The translations under genes and the position numbers were made by a program. From Anaeramoeba ignava (taxonomy: Eukaryota > Metamonada > Anaeramoebidae), in assembly GCA_028826165.1 (NCBI GenBank), contig JAPDFW010000070.1:518501-582500 (forward strand): 64,000 nt of DNA, in the 5' to 3' direction. The notes under the pieces were generated by a model. That model was not told the DNA's origin. It searched no databases and saw only the letters and a program-made list of their open reading frames with translations. Below are positions 1-10,864 of this stretch, piece by piece (within the stretch, counting starts at the first letter, position 1; every line of letters starts with the position of its first letter).

Positions 1-654
1 TCTGGATTTTTAAAATCGATAATTTCCAAAATATCTTCTTGTAAATATTTAAAGACATCAAAATAAAGATTATTAAAACCATAAAAGAATTGGTTTTTGA
101 GGGAATCGATTAGATTTAGATTTTGATTTTTGATTTTGATTTTGATTTTGATTTTGATTTAAATTCAAATTTTCAATTCCTTTTTCAATTTCATTTAAAT
201 TGTCTTCTCGATTTTGAATTTCATGACCAACTCTTGGAAGATTTTCATAAATTTCTTCAATAGCTTCATTAAAAAATTGATCATCATTATCATCATTATC
301 ATCTTCATAATTTTTTTTAGAATCTAAAACTTCAATTGTTTTATCTTTTATTTTTGAAGGAGTTAAAATACTTGTTAACATTTCTAAATTTTCAAAAAAT
401 TCTCCTTTGATTTTTTTAGGGATTTTAAAAGAAATTTCATTTTGTTCAATATTATAATTAAATTTAACATCTCTTTCATTTTCATCATCTAATTCATGTG
501 GAAAAGTTAAACGTAAAAAATAAGGTTTTGAATAGAATTTAAATTCTTTTCCAAGAATATAATAATCAATATCATCAAATTTTGAATATGGGATTTTAAT
601 ATTAATAATTATAAAATTATCTTCTTGTTCTACATTAAATTTTGGGATAATCAT
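1..654 (-). CDS. SHQ1: SHQ1 homolog, N-terminal part (runs off left edge, one frameshift)
   Basis: SHQ1 is the H/ACA snoRNP assembly chaperone that holds dyskerin/Cbf5 before RNP assembly. The ATG is at 654. Residues 1 to about 100 form the CS (p23-like) domain, with the family motif SKPYFLRLTFPHE and a following ENLEMLTSIL. The frame then runs through an acidic linker into an NQ tract and stops at 73. In the next frame, from about 130 to position 1, the sequence reads YGFNNLYFDVF then LQEDILEIIDFKNP, which matches the start of the SHQ1-specific domain of the human protein. The break is explained by one 7-mer (T5 at 127-131) within an otherwise 6-mer TTTTGA array. There is no GT-AG option there, so I read it as a one-base indel or sequence error. 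The C-terminus lies outside the window. Confidence 0.85.
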
Positions 655-774
655 TTTAATTTTTTTTATTAAATTTTTATTTAAGAAAAATGAAAAATGA
701 AAAATGAAAAATGAAAAATTAAATTTGAAAGAAAAAAATTTTTTTGAAGAAGAAAATTTCCTTTTCTTTCGAAT

Positions 775-2790
775 TTAAATTTTTAAAAAATTCATTTCTT
801 TTTGTTTTTTTGGATAACGTTTAGGAAGATCATTTTCCCAAAATTTCCAATTTTGCATATGATTTTTATACCATTGAACTAATTTTCAAAAAAAAGAAAA
901 AGAAATTAAATTAAATTAAATATTAAATATTGAATATTGAATATTAAATATTGAATATTAAATAATAAATATTGAATATTAAATTGAATTAAATATTAAA
1001 TATTGAATATTAAATTGAATTAAATATTAAATATTGAATTAAATTAAATTAAATTAAATTAAATTAAATTAAATTAAATTGAATTAAATTAAATAATAAA
1101 TATTGAATTAAATTAAATTAAATTAAATTAAATTAAATAATAAATATTGAATATTAAATATTAAATTGAATAATGAATTAAATAATAAATATTGAATTAA
1201 ATATTAAATTAAATATTAAATATTAAATTAAATATTAAATATTAAATTGGATTAAATATTAATTTATATAATATTCTTTAAGATTTTATACTTGTTCTAT
1301 CAATTCCTTCTTCAAATTCAATTTTTGGTTTCCATCCTAATTTTTGGAGTTTAGAAGTGTCCATTGTATATTTTATATCATTATATGGACGATCTTTAAC
1401 AAAACGAATATATTTATCTTCTTGGTTTTCCAAATGAAATTTTTTAAGAAGGATTTTTGTTAAATTTAAATTAGAAATTTCAAAATCAGAACCAATATTA
1501 TAAATTTCTCCAATTTTTCCTTTATGTAAAAGAATATCAAAAGCTTGAACAACATCATCAACATAAATATAATTTCTTAAATTAGATCCATTTCCTTGAA
1601 TTGGACATGATTTATTTTGATCTAAAAGACAAATAAATTTTGGAATAATTTTTTCAGGATATTGATTAGGTCCATAAGTATTATTTCCTCTTGTTATAAT
1701 AATTGGAACATGAAAACATTTATAATATGTTTGTACTAATAATTCTGCACCTGCTTTAGATGCTGAATATGGATTTGTTGGTTCAAGTTTTGAGTTTTCT
1801 GTAAATTTTTGCTATTTTAAAATTAAAATTAATATTAAAATTTAATTCAAAATTAAAATTAAAAATTAAATTCAAAATTAAAATTAATATTAATATTCAA
1901 TTTCAATTTTAAAGTACATTTTCTGATAAAGAATCACCATAAACTTCATCTGTAGAAACATGAATAAAACGTTTAATTTTATAATTTTTTGCTGCTTCAA
2001 GTAAAATATGTGTTCCAATTATATTATTTGTAGTAAAATCAAGTGAATTAAAAAAAGAAGAATCAACATCAGAATTAGCTGCAATATGAATAATTGTATC
2101 AATTTTTTCAGATTCTATAATAAAATTTACTAAATCAGATGATAAAATATTTCCTTTTATAAATTTAAAATTTTTCTTTTTTTTTGCTTCTTCTAAATAA
2201 TCTTCATTTGAACAATAATCAATTTTATCAATTGCAAAAATTTTATAATTTGGATATTTTTCTGTTAAATAAACTGTAACATGTGAAGCACTTTTTATTT
2301 TGAAATTAAAAATTAAAATTTCAAATTAAAAATTAAAATTTCAAATTAAAAATTAAAATTTCAAATTAAAAATTAAAATTTAAATTTTAGAATTAATATT
2401 GTACATAAAACCTGCAGATCCTGTAATTAATATATTTTGTGGAATATAAATTTCTTGATTTTCAATTTGATTTATATTTTGATTTTGATTTAAATTTTCA
2501 TTTTGAATTTGATTTAAATTTTGATTTTCATTTTCATTTTCATTTTGATTTTGATTTTGATTTTCAATTTGATTTTGATTTTCAATTTGATTTTGATTTT
2601 CATTTTGATTTATATTTTGATTTAAATTTTGATTTTGATTTTGATTTTGATTTTGATTTAAATTTTGATTTTGATTTTGATTTAAATTTTGATTTTGATT
2701 TTGATTTTCATTTTGATTTATATTTTGATTTTGATTTTGATTTATATTTTGATTTTGATTTATATTTAAATTTTGATTTATTTGAGACAT
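775..2790 (-). CDS. dTDP/UDP-glucose 4,6-dehydratase-like SDR enzyme (TGDS/RmlB type), 4 exons
   Basis: Exons are 2790..2405, 2290..1918, 1811..1292 and 878..775. All phases match, giving about 460 residues. It is an extended short-chain dehydrogenase predicted to oxidise and dehydrate an NDP-hexose using NAD. Residues 1 to about 118 are an NQ-rich low-complexity extension not found in typical family members, which are about 350 residues long. The enzyme begins after it, with the NAD-binding motif ITGSAGFIASH spanning intron 1. Other family marks are STDEVYG, with the Thr-Asp-Glu of dehydratases, the catalytic pair in YSASKAGAE, RGNNTYGPNQYPEK, and the C-terminal GIDRTIQWY, which is only restored by splicing exon 3 to exon 4. 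Intron 3 (879-1291) is AT repeat. UDP-glucose 4,6-dehydratase (rhamnose synthesis) is equally possible. Confidence 0.9.
879..1291 (-). repeat. Intron 3 of the dehydratase gene, ATTAAATATTAAAT repeats
   Basis: About 410 bp of AATTAAAT, ATTAAAT and ATTGAAT units with almost no other sequence. It is bounded by a GTATAA donor (sense strand) at 1291 and an AG acceptor just upstream of 878. Splicing it out joins RT to IQWYKN, as expected for the family. Confidence 0.85.
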
Positions 2791-2986
2791 TTTTAAATGA
2801 AATTTGCTTTTGAATTGTTTTTAAAAGACTAAAAAAGAAAAAAATGAAAAAAATGAAAAAAGAAAATAATAAAGAAAATTTTTTTTTCTCCTTTATTAAA
2901 AAATAATTTTTTTTCTCCTTTTTAAATAAAAATTTTTTTTTAATTTTTTTTAATTTTCATTTTTTTTTTCCAATTTTTTTATTCTC
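2791..2986. promoter_or_regulatory. Divergent intergenic region, dehydratase / DUF5765-like gene
   Basis: This 196-bp spacer holds the 5' ends of two divergent genes. It consists of A-rich tracts on one side and T-rich tracts on the other (poly-T runs near 2880-2975). I see no distinct TATA box or other motif, and promoter status is inferred from position only. Confidence 0.4.
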
Positions 2987-3706
2987 ATGTGCTTTACACA
3001 ACCAATATCATTAATATTCACAATAGCAGGAGTACTTGCATCACAATATTTACGACGAGCAAAACATTTAAAAAATGATCCACGAGTCTGGAGAATGTAT
3101 ATTGGAATGGAGTATTTTACAGCGATGGAATTTCTACAATTTATCCAGTATTTTTGGGTAGATCAATGCGACTCACAAATAAACAAAATCCTCACATGGA
3201 TCGGACTATTCCACATTGCATATCAACCAGTTTTTTCGAATTTAATGACAAGCTATGACATTTTAAAAGAGCATCGATTCGGATATGATAAGTTAGTAAT
3301 TCCAATGTGTGTAATTGCCGGGACTTTTCAGATTAGCCGGATTTTCGGTTATGATATTTTTCCTTGTGATGATATTCAGGATCCTCTCTGTGGAAAAATA
3401 ACTTGCACCTTTACAGGAACTGTCCATTTAAGATGGATTCTCAAGATGCGTGCTCATAGTTATATTACACCTGGTGGTTTTATTCATTCCGTTTTGATGT
3501 TTGTTCCAATGATGATTGCTGGTGCTGCTAAAGCTTCATTTAGTCTTATGCTTACTGGTCCTATTCTTGGTTATATTCTTTCTAGAAATAAGGACGAATG
3601 GGCTTCTATATGGTGCTTCTATTCTGTTGGTCAAGCTATTTTCGGTATTTGGTTGTCCATTAGAAATTATCAACCTGAAAAACATTATAAGGAAAAACAA
3701 GATTAA
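2987..3706 (+). CDS. Multi-span membrane protein, DUF5765-like
   Basis: Single-exon gene of 239 residues. It starts MCFTQPIS and has about six or seven hydrophobic segments separated by short loops. The sequence FTAMEFLQFIQYFWVDQCDSQINK resembles the conserved N-terminal part of the mainly bacterial DUF5765 family, which also starts with Met-Cys and has a membrane Glu followed by DQC; this assignment is from memory of the family and is moderate. Function is unknown, and an integral membrane location is predicted. The gene has no intron and no Asn/Gln tract, and its codons are clearly richer in G and C than those of its neighbours, so it may have been acquired from bacteria or be highly expressed. 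The 3' end faces the coiled-coil gene across a 237-bp T-rich spacer. Confidence 0.7.
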   Translation: MCFTQPISLIFTIAGVLASQYLRRAKHLKNDPRVWRMYIGMEYFTAMEFLQFIQYFWVDQCDSQINKILTWIGLFHIAYQPVFSNLMTSYDILKEHRFGYDKLVIPMCVIAGTFQISRIFGYDIFPCDDIQDPLCGKITCTFTGTVHLRWILKMRAHSYITPGGFIHSVLMFVPMMIAGAAKASFSLMLTGPILGYILSRNKDEWASIWCFYSVGQAIFGIWLSIRNYQPEKHYKEKQD

Positions 3707-3943
3707 AAATTTCATAACATTCTTTTTTTCTTTTTTTTCTTTTTTTTTTTTTTTTCTTTCCTTTCTTGTTTTCCGTTTTTTTTTTTTCAAAATCCTTTTT
3801 TTTTTCTTTTTTTTTTAATTTCTAATTAATTTCTAAAGATTGGTTTTATCATTTGAATTTAATCTTAATTTTTATTTTTATTGAAATCTAATAAGAGAAA
3901 AAGAAACAAAAATTGTTTTTATGTTTTTGTTTTCTTTTTTGTT

Positions 3944-6672
3944 TTAATTGTTTTGATTCTTCTTTCCAATTCTTCGATTCTTTTCATCAAAAAGTGATTC
4001 GGTAAAATTTGTTGATAAAAATCTTTTTCTTGTTCCTATTGATTTTTCTTCTTGATTAGAAAAATTATTTCCTAATTTTTTTAATTCCTCTAAAGAATTA
4101 TCATCTAATTTTATTCCTGAAACTTTTACACAATAAAAAATTTTCTCAATATCTAAATCTTTTTCAATTTGAATATTTTCTGATTTCAAAAGAAAAAATT
4201 TTAAATTTTGAAGGAAATTAAATGAATCAATCAATTTTGTAAATAAAATCAATCTTTCTTCCTTTTGATTTTTTTCCATTTGAATTTTTTCTTCCTCTTT
4301 TTTTTTAATAAATTGTCTAAAATTATCATTCAATTTAACAAGCTTCTCATCAATAAACCCTAATTGAGAAATTAATAAATTAGAAAATTCTTCGATTTTT
4401 GTTTCCAATTCACTTGATTTTTCAGTTATAAATTTCGCAGTCTTTTTCTCATCAAAAAATTGATCATTTGATATCACTGCAATAAACTTTTTCAATTCCA
4501 AAAGTGTTAGTAATGTTCTCTTTCGATATTCATTAAGTTTTCCATCATCAAATTCCTTTTCATCAAATTCTTTTTGTTCATCAATATTTTTTTGTTCATC
4601 TTGATTTTTATATTTTTCATTTAAATCTTGAACTTCTTTTTCAAGAAACACATTTTTATTTCGAAGTAAATCCAATTGAGAATTTTGTGATTCAATTTGT
4701 TTTTGTGTTATCTTTCCCTTTTTAATCAGTGATTGATTTTCTTTTTTTGCTTCAAGTAATTGATGCAACAAATCAATAGCTTTTTTACTTAATTTAATTT
4801 CTTCTGAAGTTTGATCAAATTGATTTTGATTTTGATTTTGATTGTGATTTTGATTTTGAATTTTTTTGATTTGCTTTTCTTGCTTTTTGATTATTTTTTC
4901 TTGTTCAATCATTTTCTTGTTTGATTCTTCATATTTTTTTTCCAAATTTTCCTTCTCTTTTTTCAGTTGGAAAATATTTTTCAAAAGAATTTCATTTGAA
5001 ATTTGATCATTTTTCTTGGGATTTAACTGTTTTTCATTCACATCAATTTTTGAATAAATTTTATCATCAAAATCCTGTTCAAGTAATTGATCAATATTGA
5101 TTCCAAATTTGAGCAATTCGTTTTGAAGTTCATTTTTCAAAAATTCGTTATTGTTTTGCTCTCCAAACTTTGTTTTTTTTGGAATTAAACCAGCTTTGGA
5201 CAGTTTTTCATATTGCTCTTGGATAATATTTAAATGCTGATTAGAAAGTTGTTTGAGAATTTCAATCTCTTTTTGGAGTTTGTTTTTTTCCTCTTGAGTT
5301 TCTTCTTTTAATTTCCTTTCTACATTTTTTATTTCTTCTTCTTTTTTCTCTTCAAATTTTTTCATCTGAATCGAAACTTCAACAAATTTTGCATATAATT
5401 CTTGTAAAGATGTAAATTCAAACTTCTCAATTCCATTTTCATTTATGATTTTCGTTAATTGATTGTTTCCATCAGAATTGGTTTTATATCCATTTAAATT
5501 TGATTCAAACAATTCTTTATTATGAGAAAGAAGAATATCCGTTTCTTGCTTTAAATGTTCAAGTTGTTGGCGCAATTCTGTGTTTTCTGCTTTTATTTTT
5601 GTTGAATTCTCTACCATTTTACTTAAATTTTCATTTGAAATTTGCGAGGATTCTTTCAATTTTTCAATTTGAATTTTTTGCTCTTCAAGAAAAACAATTT
5701 TGTTTTCCAATTTTCGATAGAATTTCCAAAAAATTTCTTGTAATTTTTGAATTTCAAGTTTTTTCTTATTCAATTCAATTGTTTGATCCAAAAATTCAGA
5801 GCAAACTTGAGAAAATGATTTATTTTCAACTATTTTGAATTAATTTTTTTTTGAATTGAATTGAATTGAATTGAATTAATTTTTTTTTGAATTAAATTTG
5901 ATTGAATTGAATTAATTTTGATTTACGATTCAAATCACTAATTTCAACTTGCTTTTTTTCTTCTGATTCAAATTCATATTTGCCAAAAAAATCAATCTTA
6001 AACTTTTCCATCTTTAAAATCTCTAAATCTTTTTGCAATTTATTAAACTCAATTCTAATACTCATATTTTGTTGATAAAATCTTTCAATTATTGATTCAA
6101 GTATTTCCTTTTGATTTTTTAAATTGTCTTTTTCTTGAGATAAAGAATCGATTTTCGCATTTAAATCCATCAACTCTTTTGTGTTTTCTTGTAATTTTTC
6201 TTGTTTGTTTTTCATTTTAATAATTTTTAATTGTTTTTGCAAAAAAGAATTTTCTTGTTGTAATTTATCTTTTTCAAGAAGAGTTTTTTGCATTAAAAAA
6301 TTAGGATCTTCTGAGTTTTTTAAATTGGAATCTGTTTCTTGAATTTGCTTTTCAAATTGTTGAATTTTTTCTTGATAAATTTCTTTTTCTTTTTGTAATT
6401 CTTCATTTTTCCCTAAAAAAAAAAGAAAAAAAAAAATTAATTAAAAGAAAATTATTATAATTAAAATTGAATAAAGTTTTTAAGATTGTTTTACGAGAAA
6501 TTTTTGCAATTTCTTTTTGTGAATTTTTATTTTTTTGTGAATTATTTTTTGCAAATTCTAAATAATTTTTTGATTTTATTAATAAAGAATCAATTCCTTG
6601 AAATAAATTATTTTGAGCTTTTTCAATATTTTCAGAGACATTAAGAAGTTTAGAAAGATTTTGAGGATTCAT
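3944..6672 (-). CDS. Long coiled-coil protein, 3 exons
   Basis: Exons are 6672..6495, 6412..5927 and 5829..3944, with consistent phases, giving about 849 residues. Nearly the whole protein is predicted coiled coil: heptad-like runs rich in Glu, Lys, Gln and Leu, with few prolines. A short globular-looking N-terminus begins MNPQNLSKLLNV. A short NQ tract lies around 4806-4860 within the coil. I recognise no catalytic domain, and the family could not be assigned. Centrosomal, Golgi-tether or SMC-like roles are all possible from composition alone. The two introns are 82 and 97 nt, with GTAAAA and GTAAAT donors on the sense strand. The upstream neighbour is the 3' end of the BRAP-like gene, 115 bp away. 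Confidence 0.8.
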
Positions 6673-6787
6673 TAAGTAAATTTTTTTTTTTTTGATAAAA
6701 AAATGAAAAAAAAAAAATGATTTTTAATTTTTTCAATTTTAATTTTAATTTTAATTTTAATTTTAATTTTTAAATTCAAATCAATTT

Positions 6788-9700
6788 TCAATTTTGTTTT
6801 TTAGGATTTTTCTTTTTCGGTTTTTTTTTATTTTTATTCTTTTTTTTTGGAATTTGTTTTTTTTGTTCCACTTTTTCTTTTTCTTTTTCTTTTTCTTTTT
6901 CTTTTTCTTTTTCATTTGAATCAAGTTTTGACATTAATTCAGAAACTTGTGTTTTTAAAGAATCTATTTTTTGATTTGAATCTTTTTCAATTTCTTGTTG
7001 TTTTTTTTCTAAAGATTTTAAAATTGGTTTAAAATCTTCTCGATTTTTTAACAATTGAAAATTTAATTGATTAAGAAATTCTTCTTCTTTTTTGATTTTT
7101 CGAAATTTTTTTTCAAGTTCATCTTTTTTTTTTTTCAAATTAACTTTTTGATCCAAAAATGTTTTTTTTTCATTTTCAAGTTTTTGTGAGAATTCTTTTT
7201 CAATTTTTTTCATTTGATCTTCATAAAATTCTGTTTGTATTTGGGATTGAATATTTAATAAATCTCTAAATTCCCATTCAATAGTAGATCTTTTAAAACT
7301 AATAATTTTTCTTTGTAAATCATCTATTGAATTTGAATCATTTTCTGAATTATTTTCTTTACTGATTTCTATTTGAGGATCATTATCTTTAATTTTTAAT
7401 TTTTAATTTTCGATTTTGATTTTAATTTTTAATTTTATAATTTTTAATTTTAATTTTAATTTTAATTTTTAATTTTTAATTTTTAATTTCGATTTTAATT
7501 TTTCAACCTTTTTTTTGAGAAAATAATTTTTCTTCATAACTTTGTGTATAAAAATTCCAAGCGCGTTTAGTTTCTAAATTCATAGTAAAACCATGTTGAG
7601 TATCAAGAAAATGATCATATGAATGACCTCCACTATTTGGATTAAAACATCCAACTTCACCACAAATTAAACAAATCCATAATTGATCAGTTTTTGAACA
7701 TTTATAACACATTAACATTTCAGGCGGAGTCATATAATATCTAATCATAATTATCGGTTCAATTACATTTTGATTTTGAATTTGATTTATTTTGATATTG
7801 AATTTGATTTTGATTTTGAATTTGATTTTAATTTTAATTTTAATTTTAATTTTAATTTTAATTTTAATTTGATTTTGGTTTTGAATTTGAATTTTAATTT
7901 CGATTTCAATTTTGATTTTGATTTTGATTTTGATTTTGATTTTGATTTTGATTTTGATTTTGATTTTGATTTTGATTTTAAATTTGAATTTTGATATTGA
8001 ATTTGATTTTGATATTAATTTTAATTTTGATTTTGGATTTTGATTTAGAATTTAATTTTGAATTTAATTTTGAATTTGAATTTGAATTTGAATTTGATTT
8101 TGGTTTTGATTTTGAATTTGATTTTGGTTTTGAATTTGAATTTGATTTTGATTTTGATTTTGATTTTGATTTTGATTTTGATTTTGATTTTGATTTTAAT
8201 TTTGATTTTGATTTTGATTTAGAATTTTGATTTGGATTTTAATTTTAATTTTAATTTTAATTTTAATTTTAATTTTAATTTGAATTTTAATTTTGATTTT
8301 CATTTTGATTTTAATTTTAATTTTAATTTTAAATTTTAATTTTGATTTTCATTTTGATTTTGATTTTGATTTTGATTTTGATTTTCATTTTGATTTTAAT
8401 TTTGAATTTGATTTTGATTTAGAATTTGAATTTGAATTTTGATTTTGATTTTGGTTTTGATTTTAATTTTAATTTTGATTTTGATTTAGAATTTGAATTT
8501 GAATTTTGATTTTGATTTAAAATTTGAATTTTGATTTTGATTTTAATTTTGAATTTGAATTTGAATTTGAATTTGATTTTGATTTTGATTTTGATTTTCA
8601 TTTTGAATTTGATTTTGATTTTGAATTTGAATTTGAATTTGAATTTCAATTTGAATTTGATTTTGATTTTGGATTCGATTTTGAATTTTATTTTGATTTT
8701 GAATTTGATTTTGAATTTGAATTTGGTTTTGAATTTGATTTTGAATTTTAATTTTAATTGTATTTTAATTTTGAATTTGATTTTGATTTTGATTTAGAAT
8801 TTGAATTTGAATTTGAATTTAATTTTGATTTTGAATTTGAATTTGATTTTGGTTTTTAATTTTGATTTTGATTTAAATTTGATTTTGAATTTGATTTTGA
8901 TTTTGAATTTGATTTTGATTTTGGTTTTGATTTTGGTTTTGATTTTGATTTTGATTTTGATTTTGAATTTGAATTTGATTTGAATTTGAATTTAAATTAA
9001 TTAAAAGATAATTCAACAAACCGACAAACAGGGCAAGTGCTATCACCCCATTGAGAAAGACAACTAATATGAAATTGATGTTTACATTGAGTAATCATTA
9101 TTCCATTTGGATCATTATGAAAAGATTCAAGACAAATTGGACATTTTGATGTATCATTTTCTTCTTGTAAATTATTTGAAGATACTTGAATTCCAGAAAT
9201 AAAATGTAAATTAAATATTTCTTTTGAAATTAGATTAAATGGTTTATTTTGAAATGTTTGATAAAAAGAATCTGCACTTTCTTGATTTTTAAAATCAACT
9301 ACAATTAAATATTTATTAGGCATTCTATGTCTGAATTATAAATAAAATAATAAATAAAATTATATATAAAATTATAAATAAAATATAAATAAAATTATAA
9401 ATAAAATTATAAATTAAATTATAAATTAAATTATAAATTAAATTATAAATAAAATTATAAATAAAATTATAAATAAATTATAAATAAAATTATAAATAAA
9501 TTTATAAATAAAATTATAAATTAAATTATAAATAAAATTATAAATAAAATTATAAATAAAATTATAAATAAAATTATAAATAAAATTATAAATAAAATTA
9601 TAAATAAAATTATAAATTAAATTATAAATAAAATTATAAATAAAATTATAAATAAAATTATAAATAAAATTATAAATAAAATTATAAATAAAATTATAAA

Positions 9701-10708
9701 TAAAATTATAAATAAAATTATAAATAAAATTATAAATAAAATTATAAAATAAAATTATAAATAAAAATTATAAATAATTTATAAATAAAAATTATAAATA
9801 AAATTATAAATAAAATTATAAATAAAATTATAAATTAAATTATAAATAAATTATAAATTAAAATTATAAATAAAATTATAAATTAAATTATAAATAAAAT
9901 TATAAATAAAATTATAAATAAATTTATAAATAAAATTATAAATAAAATTATAAATAAAATTATAAATAAAATTATAAATAAAAATTATAAATAAATTTAT
10001 AAATAAAATTATAAATAAATTTATAAATAAAATTATAAATAAAATTATAAATAAAATTATAAATAAAATTATAAATAAAATTATAAATAAAATTATAAAT
10101 AAAATTATAAATAAAATTATAAATAAAATTATAAATAAAATTATAAATAAAATTATAAATAAAATTATAAATAAAATTATAAATAAATTTATAAATAAAA
10201 TTATAAATAAAATTATAAATAAAATTATAAATAAAATTATAAATAAAATTATAAATAAAATTATAAATAAAATTATAAATAAAATTATAAATAAAATTAT
10301 AAATAAAATTATAAATAAAATTATAAATAAAATTATAAATAAAATTATAATTAAAATTATAAATAAAATTATAAATAAAATTATAAATAAAATTATAAAT
10401 AATTATAAATAAAATTATAAATTAAATTATATTCACTTTAAAATTTGAATTTTAGAAATTTTTGAATGAAAAGTTGAAATAAAATGTAAAAATTCAACAC
10501 CAGAAACATAAGTAGGAACACCAGTTATACATAAAGAAATACTTCTTTCGTTTGGAAGTAAATTTTCATTTTCTAAATTATTATTAATAAGTTGAATAGT
10601 TCCTGTTGTAATTGAAACAGAAGGATTTCCACTATAAAATCTAACTGTAAGAATATTTTCATTATCAATTTTTGGATTAGAAATTTTATGAGTTAAAGAA
10701 TCAGTCAT
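6788..10708 (-). CDS. BRAP: BRAP/IMP-like RING and UBP-zinc-finger E3 ubiquitin ligase, 4 exons
   Basis: Exons are 10708..10437, 9330..9022, 7740..7508 and 7386..6788. All phases fit, giving about 470 residues. The order equals human BRAP (BRCA1-associated protein): an N-terminal RNA-recognition-like domain (SGNPSVSITTG, then NKYLIVVDF across intron 1), a C3H2C3 RING (CPICLES to CPVCRYY, restored across intron 2), a UBP-type zinc finger (CYKCSKTDQLWICLICGEVGC with GGHSYDHFLDTQH), a coiled coil, and a Lys-rich C-terminal tail. BRAP orthologs are E3 ligases that bind ubiquitin and modulate Ras/MAPK scaffolding, so a cytoplasmic role is expected. The coding sequence is only about 1.4 kb of a 3.9-kb gene, because introns 1 and 2 exceed 1 kb each and are almost pure microsatellite. 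Low-complexity (KE)n lies near 6870-6912. Confidence 0.93.
7741..9021 (-). repeat. BRAP intron 2: GATTTT / GAATTT hexamer array
   Basis: About 1.28 kb of TTTTGA, TTTTAA and TTTGAA hexamers. Long reading frames here encode only FD/NF, IL/NL or KF/KI dipeptides and are not genes. The sense-strand donor is CG|GTTTGT at 9021 and the acceptor is TTAG just before 7740. Splicing restores CPVCRYY within the RING. Confidence 0.9.
9331..10436 (-). repeat. BRAP intron 1: ATTATAAATAAA 12-mer array
   Basis: About 1.1 kb of nearly perfect 12-bp units, reading AAATTATAAATA on the plus strand, with occasional 1-nt variants. The donor is AA|GTGAAT and the acceptor is TTCAG before 9330. The intron separates the two halves of the BRAP RNA-recognition-like domain. 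Confidence 0.9.
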
Positions 10709-10864
10709 TTTTTTTTTAATTTAAAAAAGAAAAAAATGAAAAAAAAAATGAAAAAAAAAATGAAAAAAATAAAACAAACATTATAAAAGAAAAATTAAAA
10801 AAAAATTTTTTTCTTTTTAATTCATTTTTTTTCTTTTTTTTCTTTAATTTTAATTTAAGTTTAA
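10709..10864. promoter_or_regulatory. Divergent intergenic region, BRAP-like / helicase genes
   Basis: This 156-bp spacer has AAAATGAAAAA repeats on the BRAP side and T-rich tracts on the helicase side. It must hold both promoters if the gene models are right. I see no recognisable motif. Confidence 0.4.

Noticed and set aside
7770-8983. Overlapping ORFs on both strands coding [12 protein letters not shown] and KFKF
   Set aside because: They are frame shadows of the GATTTT array that forms BRAP intron 2; a 6-bp unit without stops keeps frames open by itself.
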